Shown: piece by piece, positions 25,854-34,758 of the stretch
Layout of the letters: every line of letters starts with the position of its first letter
Position numbering within the stretch: the stretch's first letter is position 1
NCBI GenBank assembly: GCA_964609215.1
Contig: CAZSQZ010000013.1
Span: 35,524 to 99,523 of the forward strand
Length of the DNA: 64,000 bases
From: JABDKJ01 sp964609215
GTDB lineage: Bacteria; Bacteroidota; Bacteroidia; Flavobacteriales_D; JABDKJ01
Reading direction: 5' to 3'
Translations under genes and position numbers: made by a program
The notes under the pieces: model-generated
The model's input: only the letters and a program-made list of their open reading frames with translations
Database searches by the model: none
What the model was told of the DNA's origin: nothing

Positions 25854-26306
25854 ATGAAATTTACCTGTAAAGTTGAAATAGCAGAAAATATAGACAAAGT
25901 GGTTAGTCTTTGGTCTGATGAAAAGAACCTTAAACATTGGCAGGATGGTTATCTGGGAATGGAACATTTGAGCGGGGAGCTAAATAAAGCGGGCTCAACT
26001 TACAAGATCAAATACGCCATGAAAGGAAAACCTTTTGATCTTTTAGAGACTGTTCTTGTTTATAATCTTCCAGAGGAATATACTGCTACATACGAGCATG
26101 TGCACATGAACAATACCATGAGCAATTCTTTCAAAGACCTAGGAAATAATAAAACCTTATATGTATCTGAAATTGAATACACGGAGTTCAAATCATTCAT
26201 GGTAAAAGTCATGAAAACCTTAATGCCGGGTATGTTCAAAAAGCAAGTACAAAAATGGATGAATCAGTTCAAAGACTTTGTAGAAAAAGGCAGTTCTATT
26301 GCTTAA
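25854..26306 (+). CDS. SRPBCC (START/Bet v1-like) family protein
   Basis: 150 residues of soluble protein with the SRPBCC layout: MKFTCKVEIAENIDKVVSLW, then HWQDGY, a beta-rich centre and a long C-terminal helix (VMKTLMPGMFKKQVQKWMNQ). Such proteins bind hydrophobic ligands; the ligand is unknown. The gene ends in an 11-base convergent overlap with the lamin-tail protein on the other strand. Confidence 0.8.
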   Translation: MKFTCKVEIAENIDKVVSLWSDEKNLKHWQDGYLGMEHLSGELNKAGSTYKIKYAMKGKPFDLLETVLVYNLPEEYTATYEHVHMNNTMSNSFKDLGNNKTLYVSEIEYTEFKSFMVKVMKTLMPGMFKKQVQKWMNQFKDFVEKGSSIA

Positions 26307-28794
26307 TGAATCGTTTTATCTCATTATTTATAACCAAGAAATAAATTCCTGCTTTCATCCCATCAAGAGGGATATTTAATGATTTTGTAATCTCAAAAGT
26401 ATCGGATTGAATCAACTGCATTTGAGCATTGTAAATTCTAAATGCACCTTGCTGAAAGAGATCAAAATTTAATTGCAGTTCTTCCTTTGCAGGATTCGGG
26501 TAAATCTGAAAACTTGATTGATTAATTTCAGTTACATCCGTAATTAAATTGCTTTCGTTTGGTGTTGTAGCACCTATGCCAAAGAAAATAAAATTGGGGT
26601 TTCCATCTCCCTGCCTTCCGTATGAAAAATCTGTTTGAATTGCTGGAAAAGTAAGAGAGTCTAATACATTCAAGCCATCTTGTGAAGTAATTGAAATGAA
26701 TTCACCAGCTCCATTCAATCTAAAATTCATATGCAAGGGACCTTGCCCTCCATCTTCATCTGCCCAACATAACAACCATCCGTTTGCTGGAATAATTGTC
26801 TCTGAAAATTCCAAATTAAAGCGATCCTTAGTCAGGTTAGTAGGATCATCACTTACATAGTACCCAGCTACATCTACAGGAAAAGTATTTGGATTGTAAA
26901 TTTCAAACCAATCGTCATGCTGCATTTCCTCATCAACAATATCATTAACATTGCTGGATTGAATCTCATTAATTAGTAATGGAGGTGAGACAAAATCATC
27001 ATCGGCAATAATAATTAGCAGTGTATCCTTTAAACCAATATTGGCGTTGTTGACCGTTTCTATTTCAATTCTAAAGTACTCCACTCCCTCACTTTCTGTA
27101 TCGTTAACCAAAGGAATTGAAAGCGTCTGTGACTCAGTTGAAAATGGGTTAAAGGTCATATTTGCTAAGCTCGATGCACCAAGATCTGCCGGGGAATCAG
27201 CAGTTCCAGATATAGGAGTAAAACTTACAGTAGAAGGATTTGCATTTGAACCACTTACTGAAATCTCAACAGTTACAACTCCATCTGATTCTAATGCCTC
27301 AACTGTATTCTCAAAAAACTGAACTTCTGGAATGATCACTCCAGGCAATGCGCCAGGTGTGGCTAAAACAGGTGAACCATCACTCAATGGAAGTAAGCCA
27401 TTGGTAGAAGCTACCCAGTTTGCTCCTATAGCATTGTCATTGTCGGGCGAATTTAATTCTGCAGAAGGGCCTAGTCCATCTGCACCAGGTGGCCAAGGCA
27501 AGTCTGATTCAAAACGAACAGAATCTATCAAAACTCCCTCTGCATTCACTAACTCAATAAGCTCTCCACTATTAGATAGGCTTCCTCCATAATCTAAAAA
27601 AGTCATTCCATAATAATTCTCAGCAGAAATTGCATTTCTTGCTAACAGAACAAATTCTCCTGCACCTAGTTCCTGTTGTGATGGAAAAATAAAATTTATT
27701 CCATCTTCCAATTCCAAGCCACCTAACACTGCTACATCAGTTCCATTATTATATATCTCAATAAACTCCAATGAATCAGCAGCAGAAGCATCATTATACA
27801 TGATTTCTGTTATTACTAAATCGGGTTCGCTATCGTTAAAGAAAAAATTATATTGAAATGCACCTTGCATGGCATTTCCAGCAAGATCTTGAACATTGAA
27901 AACTACCAAAGTATAGCCAGTTCCAAGAACAAAATCATTCATATAAGTTAATGTAACCGTATTTCCATCTGGTTGAACAACCGCTGAGGACAAACCAGAA
28001 ATACCAGTATAGAAAAAAGTGGTGCTTGCATTGCTCCCAACATCTTCTTGAAAGATGATATCAATTGTATTCAAGCCTGTTCTAAAAGCATCAAAAACTT
28101 CTAATGGCATAATATCCCCCTCACTTTCTTTCAAACGGAAATTGTCCACTAAGATTTCTTCTGATTCTGCCGTTAATTTAAATATTGCTCTAACGGAAAT
28201 TGAGTTTCCAGTTCCAGGAATGCTCATTACAAAATCCTTAAAATTTGATTCTACAGGAATATCACCTAGTTCTCCACCGTTCCCATTTTCGTTGATGTCA
28301 AAAAATAATTCTGAGTCTCCAGATAAACTATCCGTAGAATTGAATTCACCAATAGTCTGCCATCCTGCATTATCTATGTTTATCTCAAAATCTAAGAAAT
28401 CTCCATTATCCGCTTCTCTATCATCAAAGGCTGCATCTAAATCATTACATGCAATAGAAACTACTAATTCCAGATCACTCAAGCCGCTTATGGAAATTGG
28501 ATCTAATTCCAAAGTTACAACTCCATCTAATGGAGATCCCGGTTCTGAAGTAAGTGTGTTTTCTGCACCAATCGCAAAATCCCCATCACCACCTATTATT
28601 GGAAAAGACAGTCCCGAAAAACCTGTGCTGGTTAATGAATCTCTTTTGCAAAAATCATTATTGTCATCATCGAAAGTATGGCTCAGTGTCCAACCCAAAT
28701 TAGTCTCAAAAGATTCTGCGTAAAAAACTTGTGCTTGTAGTCCCAAAAAAAAGACACAAAAAGCAGCAGCGCATAGTAATTTCCTCATATACAT
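26296..28794 (-). CDS. Secreted lamin-tail / Calx-beta protein with T9SS sorting domain
   Basis: 832 residues; signal peptide ending FFLGLQAQ (ATGs at 28794 and 28788 are both possible). An N-terminal jelly-roll-like part (about 20-225) is followed by an Ig-like domain (LEVFDAFRTGLNTIDIIF), a lamin-tail domain (PDLVITEIMYNDASAADSLE, FIEIYNNG), a Calx-beta domain (about 490-610, VSGSNANPSTVSFTPISGTA, EGVEYFRIEIE) and a second lamin-tail domain (LLINEIQSSNVNDI, DDWFEIYNPN). The end (IYPNPAKEELQLNFD, GIYFLVINNEIK) is a T9SS type A sorting domain. Probably a surface-anchored, Ca-binding protein; partner unknown. Confidence 0.85.
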   Translation of the reverse strand: MYMRKLLCAAAFCVFFLGLQAQVFYAESFETNLGWTLSHTFDDDNNDFCKRDSLTSTGFSGLSFPIIGGDGDFAIGAENTLTSEPGSPLDGVVTLELDPISISGLSDLELVVSIACNDLDAAFDDREADNGDFLDFEINIDNAGWQTIGEFNSTDSLSGDSELFFDINENGNGGELGDIPVESNFKDFVMSIPGTGNSISVRAIFKLTAESEEILVDNFRLKESEGDIMPLEVFDAFRTGLNTIDIIFQEDVGSNASTTFFYTGISGLSSAVVQPDGNTVTLTYMNDFVLGTGYTLVVFNVQDLAGNAMQGAFQYNFFFNDSEPDLVITEIMYNDASAADSLEFIEIYNNGTDVAVLGGLELEDGINFIFPSQQELGAGEFVLLARNAISAENYYGMTFLDYGGSLSNSGELIELVNAEGVLIDSVRFESDLPWPPGADGLGPSAELNSPDNDNAIGANWVASTNGLLPLSDGSPVLATPGALPGVIIPEVQFFENTVEALESDGVVTVEISVSGSNANPSTVSFTPISGTADSPADLGASSLANMTFNPFSTESQTLSIPLVNDTESEGVEYFRIEIETVNNANIGLKDTLLIIIADDDFVSPPLLINEIQSSNVNDIVDEEMQHDDWFEIYNPNTFPVDVAGYYVSDDPTNLTKDRFNLEFSETIIPANGWLLCWADEDGGQGPLHMNFRLNGAGEFISITSQDGLNVLDSLTFPAIQTDFSYGRQGDGNPNFIFFGIGATTPNESNLITDVTEINQSSFQIYPNPAKEELQLNFDLFQQGAFRIYNAQMQLIQSDTFEITKSLNIPLDGMKAGIYFLVINNEIKRFIKQ

Positions 28795-28892
28795 TGGAAT
28801 TTTAACGAAGATAAATCTTCATTCTAAAGAAATTCTGAAATCTTAAAATTTTATGAGAAAACTATTGACTAAAACTGTCAATTTGTGGAATG

Positions 28893-29594
28893 CTATTTAT
28901 TCTCTTTCGCCAATCTTTTCCTGGCTTTTTTAGCTCTTTTAGCTTTTTTCTTTTCCAGCCTTTTTTGGGCTTTTTCTGTAATTGGCTTCCTTGGAAAAGG
29001 GACCAATTCACCTCTTTCAATAGCTAAAATGACATCTTCAATTATTTCATCTTCGCCATCTGCATCATATTCCTGTTTAAGATTGGAACCAAATAGTTTT
29101 GCAACAGACTGCCACATGAATGCGGTAAATGCACCTCTTAACTGCTTAATTAAATCAAAAGAGGTTTTGCCAGTCTCCCTATCAATGAGCTTTATAAGAA
29201 TGCGTCCTTCGCTAACAGTAAGGTTTTTTATTTCTCCCTCAAATTCTGCTTTGAGTTCATCCTCAGCATTCTTCATATATGCTTTTCGTTCATTCTTACC
29301 CTCAATTTCCTTTAACTCAGATTCATAATCTTCTATAAGTTCTTTTGTAATTTGAGAATATGGATAGACCTTAAGTATTTTCTTTTTTATACGCCCATAT
29401 TTCCTCTGATATCTTTTACTGTTAGACCTTCTCTTAGCACTAATGACAACATCATCTAAATTTATAACAGCTAAGGTATCCTGTCCAGAAACCACAGCCT
29501 GATAAACCAAGACATCTTTGTCTTTTGTCTTATCTTTTTGCGCGTTTATAGAAGAAAATAGAAAGGCAAATAATATGATTAATAGATATCTCAA
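28893..29594 (-). CDS. DUF4294 family secreted protein
   Basis: 233 residues with signal peptide MRYLLIILFAFLFSSINAQ. The body (VVISAKRRSNSKRYQRKY, LKVYPYSQITKELIEDYE, LIKLIDRETGKTSFDLIK, RGAFTAFMWQSVAKLFG) matches DUF4294, a family largely limited to Bacteroidota and of unknown role. The last 30 residues are an extremely basic Lys/Arg/Ala helix (EKKKAKRAKKARKRLAKENK), which may bind acidic surface polymers. It follows accC by 40 bases. Confidence 0.85.
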   Translation of the reverse strand: MRYLLIILFAFLFSSINAQKDKTKDKDVLVYQAVVSGQDTLAVINLDDVVISAKRRSNSKRYQRKYGRIKKKILKVYPYSQITKELIEDYESELKEIEGKNERKAYMKNAEDELKAEFEGEIKNLTVSEGRILIKLIDRETGKTSFDLIKQLRGAFTAFMWQSVAKLFGSNLKQEYDADGEDEIIEDVILAIERGELVPFPRKPITEKAQKRLEKKKAKRAKKARKRLAKENK

Positions 29595-29634
29595 CTCTTA
29601 TTTAAACGTACTTTTCGTTTTATAGTATAGCAAA

Positions 29635-31134
29635 TCATGCAAAATTCTTTCTGTTTTTTCTCCAATCACTTCTTTTTGAAGGCTTTGAGTGAACTAACTT
29701 CCCTTTTGTCTCTCCATTTTTCCTATTTAGTAATGCGATGGCAATAGCTTGACATTCCTCCTCTGAAAAACTGTATTCATAGCTACTATTAAAATGATTG
29801 GCTATGAAATTGGTATCTATTTCTCCTTTTTTGAAAAGGTCATTATTGCACAGCCATTTTCCAAATTCTAAAGTAGTTTCTATTCCTCCAATATCATATT
29901 CGTCAATAGCTCTTTCCAATCTTCTAATACACTCTTCTCTATTTCTTGCATAAACAATTAGCTTGCTTATCATGGAATCATAAAACATGGAAACCTCTTG
30001 ACCATTTTCAAAACCATCATCAACTCTGACTCCTGGTCCTTTCGGTGGACTGTATCTTGTGATTAAGCCATTTGCAGGTAAAAAATTATTCAAAGGGTCT
30101 TCTGCATTTACTCTTAGCTCAATTGAATGTCCTCTTATCTCCAAATCTTCTTGATTAAAAGAAAGCTCTTTTCCTTCGGCTATTTCTATCATTTCTCTTA
30201 CCAAATCTATGCCAGTAATATATTCGGTTACTGGATGTTCCACCTGCAAGCGTGTATTCATTTCAAGAAAATAGTAGCTCCCATCAATATCGAGAAGATA
30301 TTCAACTGTTCCAGCACCAGAATAATTACATGCCTCGGCTATTCGAACCGAGCACTCTCCCATTTCTTTTCTCAGTTCTTCAGTTAGAACAACAGACGGA
30401 GCTTCTTCAATTACTTTTTGATGTCTTCTTTGAATAGAACATTCACGTTCAAACAAATGGACTGTATTCCCATGTTTATCTGCGATAATCTGAAACTCAA
30501 TATGTCTGCCAGAGGAAACATATTTCTCTACAAAAACACGTTCATCTCCAAAACTAGTTTTCGCTTCACTCATTGCACGATCCATCTGTGATTCAAATTC
30601 CTCTAGTGCATTCACAATTCGCATACCTTTTCCTCCTCCTCCAGATGCTGCTTTAATCAAAACCGGAAAGCCTATTTCAGCAGCAATTTCTTTGGCCTTG
30701 GAAATGTCTGTAATTGCCTCTTCTGTTCCAGGGCATAAAGGAATATCATGTTTCTTAGCCAATTCTTTAGCTAGAAGCTTATTCCCCATAGTGTTAATTG
30801 CATGCGGTCCTGGACCTATAAAGATTAAACCTTCATCTTCTACTCGTTTAGAAAAAGCGGCATTTTCGGATAAAAATCCATATCCGGGATGAATAGCATC
30901 TGCATTGGTATTTTTTGCCGCTTCAATAATTTTATCAATTGATAAATATGATTCTGAAGCAACTGAGCTTCCAATATAAACGGTCTCATCAGCAAATTTA
31001 ACGAATGGTAAATGTTCATCTGCATCGGAATATACTGCAACACTTATCAGTCCCATTTCTCTGATTGTTCGCATTATTCTTAATGAAATTTCTCCTCTAT
31101 TCGCAACTAATATTTTTTGAATTTTCCTATGCAT
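29635..31134 (-). CDS. accC: Acetyl-CoA carboxylase, biotin carboxylase subunit
   Basis: 499 residues from ATG 31134 (MHRKIQKILVANRGEISLR). A longer reading from 31209 would run through the terminator of the upstream gene. Biotin carboxylase motifs are all present: NRGEISLRI, GYGFLSENAAF, the Gly-rich ATP loop AASGGGGKGMRIV, and FLEMNTRLQVEHPVTE with the catalytic Glu/Arg/Glu cluster. It carboxylates biotin on BCCP with bicarbonate and ATP in fatty acid synthesis; a related acyl-CoA carboxylase role is possible. accB is not adjacent, which is somewhat unusual. The C-terminal 40 residues form a basic extension (SKPSKRSDWRKNRK). Confidence 0.92.
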   Translation of the reverse strand: MHRKIQKILVANRGEISLRIMRTIREMGLISVAVYSDADEHLPFVKFADETVYIGSSVASESYLSIDKIIEAAKNTNADAIHPGYGFLSENAAFSKRVEDEGLIFIGPGPHAINTMGNKLLAKELAKKHDIPLCPGTEEAITDISKAKEIAAEIGFPVLIKAASGGGGKGMRIVNALEEFESQMDRAMSEAKTSFGDERVFVEKYVSSGRHIEFQIIADKHGNTVHLFERECSIQRRHQKVIEEAPSVVLTEELRKEMGECSVRIAEACNYSGAGTVEYLLDIDGSYYFLEMNTRLQVEHPVTEYITGIDLVREMIEIAEGKELSFNQEDLEIRGHSIELRVNAEDPLNNFLPANGLITRYSPPKGPGVRVDDGFENGQEVSMFYDSMISKLIVYARNREECIRRLERAIDEYDIGGIETTLEFGKWLCNNDLFKKGEIDTNFIANHFNSSYEYSFSEEECQAIAIALLNRKNGETKGKLVHSKPSKRSDWRKNRKNFA

Positions 31135-31173
31135 TGGGCTAAAATACACATTTGAGATTTGACTTTTATATAT

Positions 31174-31203
31174 AAAAAAAGGCCCCAATAAAATTGAGGC
31201 CTT
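31174..31203 (-). terminator. Intrinsic terminator of the repeated-module protein gene
   Basis: On the reverse strand GGCCTCA and TGGGGCC form a hairpin (31181-31203) around an ATTTTAT loop, followed by seven T. It separates the large secreted-protein gene from accC. Confidence 0.8.
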
Positions 31204-31224
31204 CATCATAGCATTTGGTTATTG

Positions 31225-34200
31225 TTATTCTAAAATAACTTTTTTAGTTAGTTTGCTTGTCTCTGAAATGACATCAACAAAATAGATTCCTTTTTCTTGT
31301 CCTTCCAATGAAATCTGGAAAGTTTCATTTTCAGACTGCATTGAACGGCTAGAATTATAAACAACTGATCCCAGTAGATTATAAATTCTAATTTGTACAA
31401 GCCCTTTACCTTCTGCATCAACTTGTAAATTGAAATCTCCAGTATTTGGGTTAGGGTATATAGATGTATTTCTTAATTCTAAATTGTCATTAGTTTGTAA
31501 CAACTGATTAAATGTAAAGAATGACCATTCACTCCATGGAGTAGCTACTAATGGAGTAGCAGAACAACCGCATCTTACTCTCCATTGATAAGTTGCCCCA
31601 TCATTTAAATTTAGGTTATTTACAAACCAAGCATCTGGAGCATCTCCTTGCACCAAGAATGTTGGGAAAAATGATGAACCAACAACATTTCCTTGTACCT
31701 GACAAGCAGAAGAACCTGGAATCTCGCTCCAAGAAAGAATAGTTACTGGAGAAGTAATTTCCTCATCTAAATTGGTTGGAGCATCTAGGAAAGAAGCAGG
31801 CTCACAAGCAACAGGTTCGCAATCACCACAAGTACCATAAACGTCCGTTGCAACAACAGCCATATCCTCTACCTCCAGAAGTCTATTTGCGAATGAGAAG
31901 AAGTCAGTAATAGGAGCACAATCTCCACCGTTTACTGCATCATCAATCAAATCTTCTTGGCTCGCGAAATTATCTACTTCATACTTATATTCAACTGATG
32001 TAAATTGAGGGAACGGTACTACCGCAGTCCAGATTCCATCTCCGTCATTATCAGCCATTGGAATACAATCTCCACACCATCCTACAAAAGGACCTGTAAC
32101 ATAAGGAGTAGTAAATCCGCTTTCGCAGTTCATATCTACTGTGAAAGTCACATTATACATACATGAACCATCATCTATAGTTGCGTCTGGGTCAAAGTTT
32201 GCTGCCCATTCATCTGTACAACCAGGAACAGTTGTTTCACAAGAACCACAGGTTCCATAAGTATCACTTGTTGTTCCATTAGGAACTATATCAATCAATC
32301 TGTTTGCGAAGTTCACACCATCTGTAACGGGTGCACAGGTTTCTCCAGCAGCTACATCATCAATCAGTTGCTCTTGTCCGGCAAAAAAGTCGATAGCATA
32401 CTTATACTCAAATTGACCTCCAGGAACTTGGAATGTTCCTGTCCAAATTCCATCTCCATCATCATCCGCTAAAGGAGCACATCCTCCGCACCATCCAAAT
32501 ACAGGACTCTCAACTGAAACATTGGAGAATGAAGTTAAACCTGAACTCAATTCAATATTAGAGTCATTTCCATCCCAACAATTCATGTCTACTTCAAAGT
32601 TGAAATTGAAAAGACAAGATCCGTCATCTATATTCGCTTCTGGGTTAAAGTTTACAGCTGCTTCATCTATACATCCCGGAACATCACCACCACAATCTGT
32701 AGAAACACATAGATTGCTAAAGCCAATATTAATATCCGCTGCTTGAGGTGTTCCGCTAAAGTTTGCTATTGCGGCAACAATTGCAGGATTTGGTCCATTT
32801 GGATCAAATCCGCCAGAAGCAGGATTTCCTGAAGAAACAATTCCTCCTAAAGTATATGTTCCAGGCTCTGTAACCAGTGTATTGAAATCATTCCATGGAC
32901 ATGGAAAGAATCCACAACCATTATTTTCAATTCTAAATTCTATAGTTGCCGGGAATGCCGCTGGATCTCCAGTTACTGTAAAGTCCATTGATATGCAGAA
33001 GTCTGAAGTACTTAAACCAGCAGTATTTAAACTCCATATATATCCAGCGAAATCAAAGTTAGCTCCAGCTAATAATCCCATTCCAGTATTGGATCCGAAA
33101 GATAGTCCAGAACCTCCATCAAAACCTCCACTATTCGCAATTCCGAAAAGATTATCAGGATCTTCAGCACAAAGGAATAAACAAGATCCATCTTCCTCTG
33201 TAGCTTCAGGATCATAGTTACTTGCCATTGGATCAGTACAACCAGAGATTGCAGCCATTGGACACACATTGTCAAAATCTATCAATGTATTCTCTGTTCC
33301 TAACTGCCAATTTCCAGGAAATGATTCTTTTGACCATAGAATATTCAATTCAATTTGAGAAGGAGGTGTTCCTGCCCAAGTCATCGTTTGGCTTATCTGA
33401 CCTGGCACAGATGTATCAGGAGCAGAAAGACCAGGAGAACCAGTTATAGGTCCACCAAATGCGTTCAATACAATTACATCTACAGGGTCTGAATTAGAAG
33501 ATGCTATAGTCACTGTTACCGAATTAGGTCCAGAATTTGTAATAGTCAACATTATCTCAGAAGCAGTTTCAGCTGGAATTCCTAAGTGCTGAACTAAAGT
33601 ATCACAGTATACTATACTTACTGGTTCAGGAACATTACAGCCCTCACATGAACCATAAGTATCCATAGCTGTTCCATTCGGTTCGATAGTAATCTGTCTA
33701 TTTGCAAATGTTCCAAAATCGGTAATAGGAGCACAAGTAGCCCCTCCAGCAGCATCATCAACTAGGTTTTCTTGTCCAGCAAAACCATCAATAGCATATT
33801 TGTACTCGAATGGTCCCAATGGCAATTCAAAAGTTGCAGACCATATTCCATCACCATCATCATCAGCCAAAGGCGCGCAACCTCCACACCATCCAAATAA
33901 TGGACCTTCTACAGAAACTGCGCTAAAACCAGGGTAGTTAGGAGTAGATTCAATGTTTGGATCATTACCATCCCAACAATTCATATCGACCTCAAATGTG
34001 TAGTTATATAAACAAGACCCATCGTCAATTGTAGCCATTGGATCATAGTTATTTGCAACAGGATCAGCGCAACCAAGAGTTCCGGCACCACAATTTGTTG
34101 AAACGCATAGGTTAGAAAATGAAACTGTTACATCAGAAGCCAATGGAGTTCCAGAAAAATTAGCTATTGCAGCTACTATTGATGGATTAGCACCATCTGG

Positions 34201-34719
34201 ATCAAAAGCCCCAGCTCCTGAAGGATTTCCAGTGGAAACAATTCCTCCCAAAGTAAATGTTCCTGGTTCTGTTACCACTGTGTTGAAATCTAACCATGGA
34301 CAAGGAAAACCTCCACACCCATTATTTTCAATTCTGAATTCTAGAGTGATTGGAAAAACAGACGGATCTGCTGTTACTGTATAATCAATCGAAATACAAA
34401 AATCCGAATTACTTACACCTGCTGTATTTACATTCCAAATAAATCCAGCAAAGTCATTGTTTGCTCCAGCCAAAAGACCCATAGCATTGGGTGCACCGAA
34501 TGATAATCCAGAACCGCCATCAAATGCACCAGCATTTGAAACGTCTAATAAATTTGAAGGATCTTCAGTGCATAAGTATAGACAGGACCCATCATCTTCA
34601 GTTGCAGAAGCATCGAAATTTGAAGCATTCGCGTCTAGGCAACCACTAATTTGAGAATAACTGCTAATACTGCAACATAACATTGCAGCTAAAGCAAGCA
34701 GTGAGTAAAACTTTTTCAT
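31225..34719 (-). CDS. Large secreted repeated-module protein with T9SS sorting domain
   Basis: 1164 residues from ATG 34719 (MKKFYSLLALAAMLCCSISS). It is built of three kinds of repeat. Short acidic Cys motifs (GCTDPMASNYDPEATEEDGS) recur. A module of about 170 residues occurs twice (near 45-220 and 515-690): FDGGSGLSFG, FCISIDYTVTADPSVFP, EFRIENNGCGGFPCPW, ending SNLCVSTNCG. A third kind (FGWCGGCAPLADDDGDGIW, FEYKYAID, ending YGSCEGC) occurs three times and resembles the immunoglobulin-like starch/glycogen-binding folds. A T9SS type A domain ends the protein (IYPNPNTGDFNLQ, KGIYFVDVISE). Located 39 bases after a paralogue and near a GH16 enzyme, so glycan binding is likely but unproven. Confidence 0.8.
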   Translation of the reverse strand: MKKFYSLLALAAMLCCSISSYSQISGCLDANASNFDASATEDDGSCLYLCTEDPSNLLDVSNAGAFDGGSGLSFGAPNAMGLLAGANNDFAGFIWNVNTAGVSNSDFCISIDYTVTADPSVFPITLEFRIENNGCGGFPCPWLDFNTVVTEPGTFTLGGIVSTGNPSGAGAFDPDGANPSIVAAIANFSGTPLASDVTVSFSNLCVSTNCGAGTLGCADPVANNYDPMATIDDGSCLYNYTFEVDMNCWDGNDPNIESTPNYPGFSAVSVEGPLFGWCGGCAPLADDDGDGIWSATFELPLGPFEYKYAIDGFAGQENLVDDAAGGATCAPITDFGTFANRQITIEPNGTAMDTYGSCEGCNVPEPVSIVYCDTLVQHLGIPAETASEIMLTITNSGPNSVTVTIASSNSDPVDVIVLNAFGGPITGSPGLSAPDTSVPGQISQTMTWAGTPPSQIELNILWSKESFPGNWQLGTENTLIDFDNVCPMAAISGCTDPMASNYDPEATEEDGSCLFLCAEDPDNLFGIANSGGFDGGSGLSFGSNTGMGLLAGANFDFAGYIWSLNTAGLSTSDFCISMDFTVTGDPAAFPATIEFRIENNGCGFFPCPWNDFNTLVTEPGTYTLGGIVSSGNPASGGFDPNGPNPAIVAAIANFSGTPQAADINIGFSNLCVSTDCGGDVPGCIDEAAVNFNPEANIDDGSCLFNFNFEVDMNCWDGNDSNIELSSGLTSFSNVSVESPVFGWCGGCAPLADDDGDGIWTGTFQVPGGQFEYKYAIDFFAGQEQLIDDVAAGETCAPVTDGVNFANRLIDIVPNGTTSDTYGTCGSCETTVPGCTDEWAANFDPDATIDDGSCMYNVTFTVDMNCESGFTTPYVTGPFVGWCGDCIPMADNDGDGIWTAVVPFPQFTSVEYKYEVDNFASQEDLIDDAVNGGDCAPITDFFSFANRLLEVEDMAVVATDVYGTCGDCEPVACEPASFLDAPTNLDEEITSPVTILSWSEIPGSSACQVQGNVVGSSFFPTFLVQGDAPDAWFVNNLNLNDGATYQWRVRCGCSATPLVATPWSEWSFFTFNQLLQTNDNLELRNTSIYPNPNTGDFNLQVDAEGKGLVQIRIYNLLGSVVYNSSRSMQSENETFQISLEGQEKGIYFVDVISETSKLTKKVILE

Positions 34720-34758
34720 AAGTGTAGAAGGTTTGATATAATTCAATAAAAGTTAATT

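Noticed and set aside
27041..28723. Forward-strand open frames inside the lamin-tail gene
   Set aside because: They are Ser/Pro-rich reverse shadows of the secreted protein and lack any domain or signal.
31135..31209. Longer N-terminus of biotin carboxylase
   Set aside because: It would be encoded by the terminator hairpin of the upstream gene and has no family match; ATG 31134 is used.
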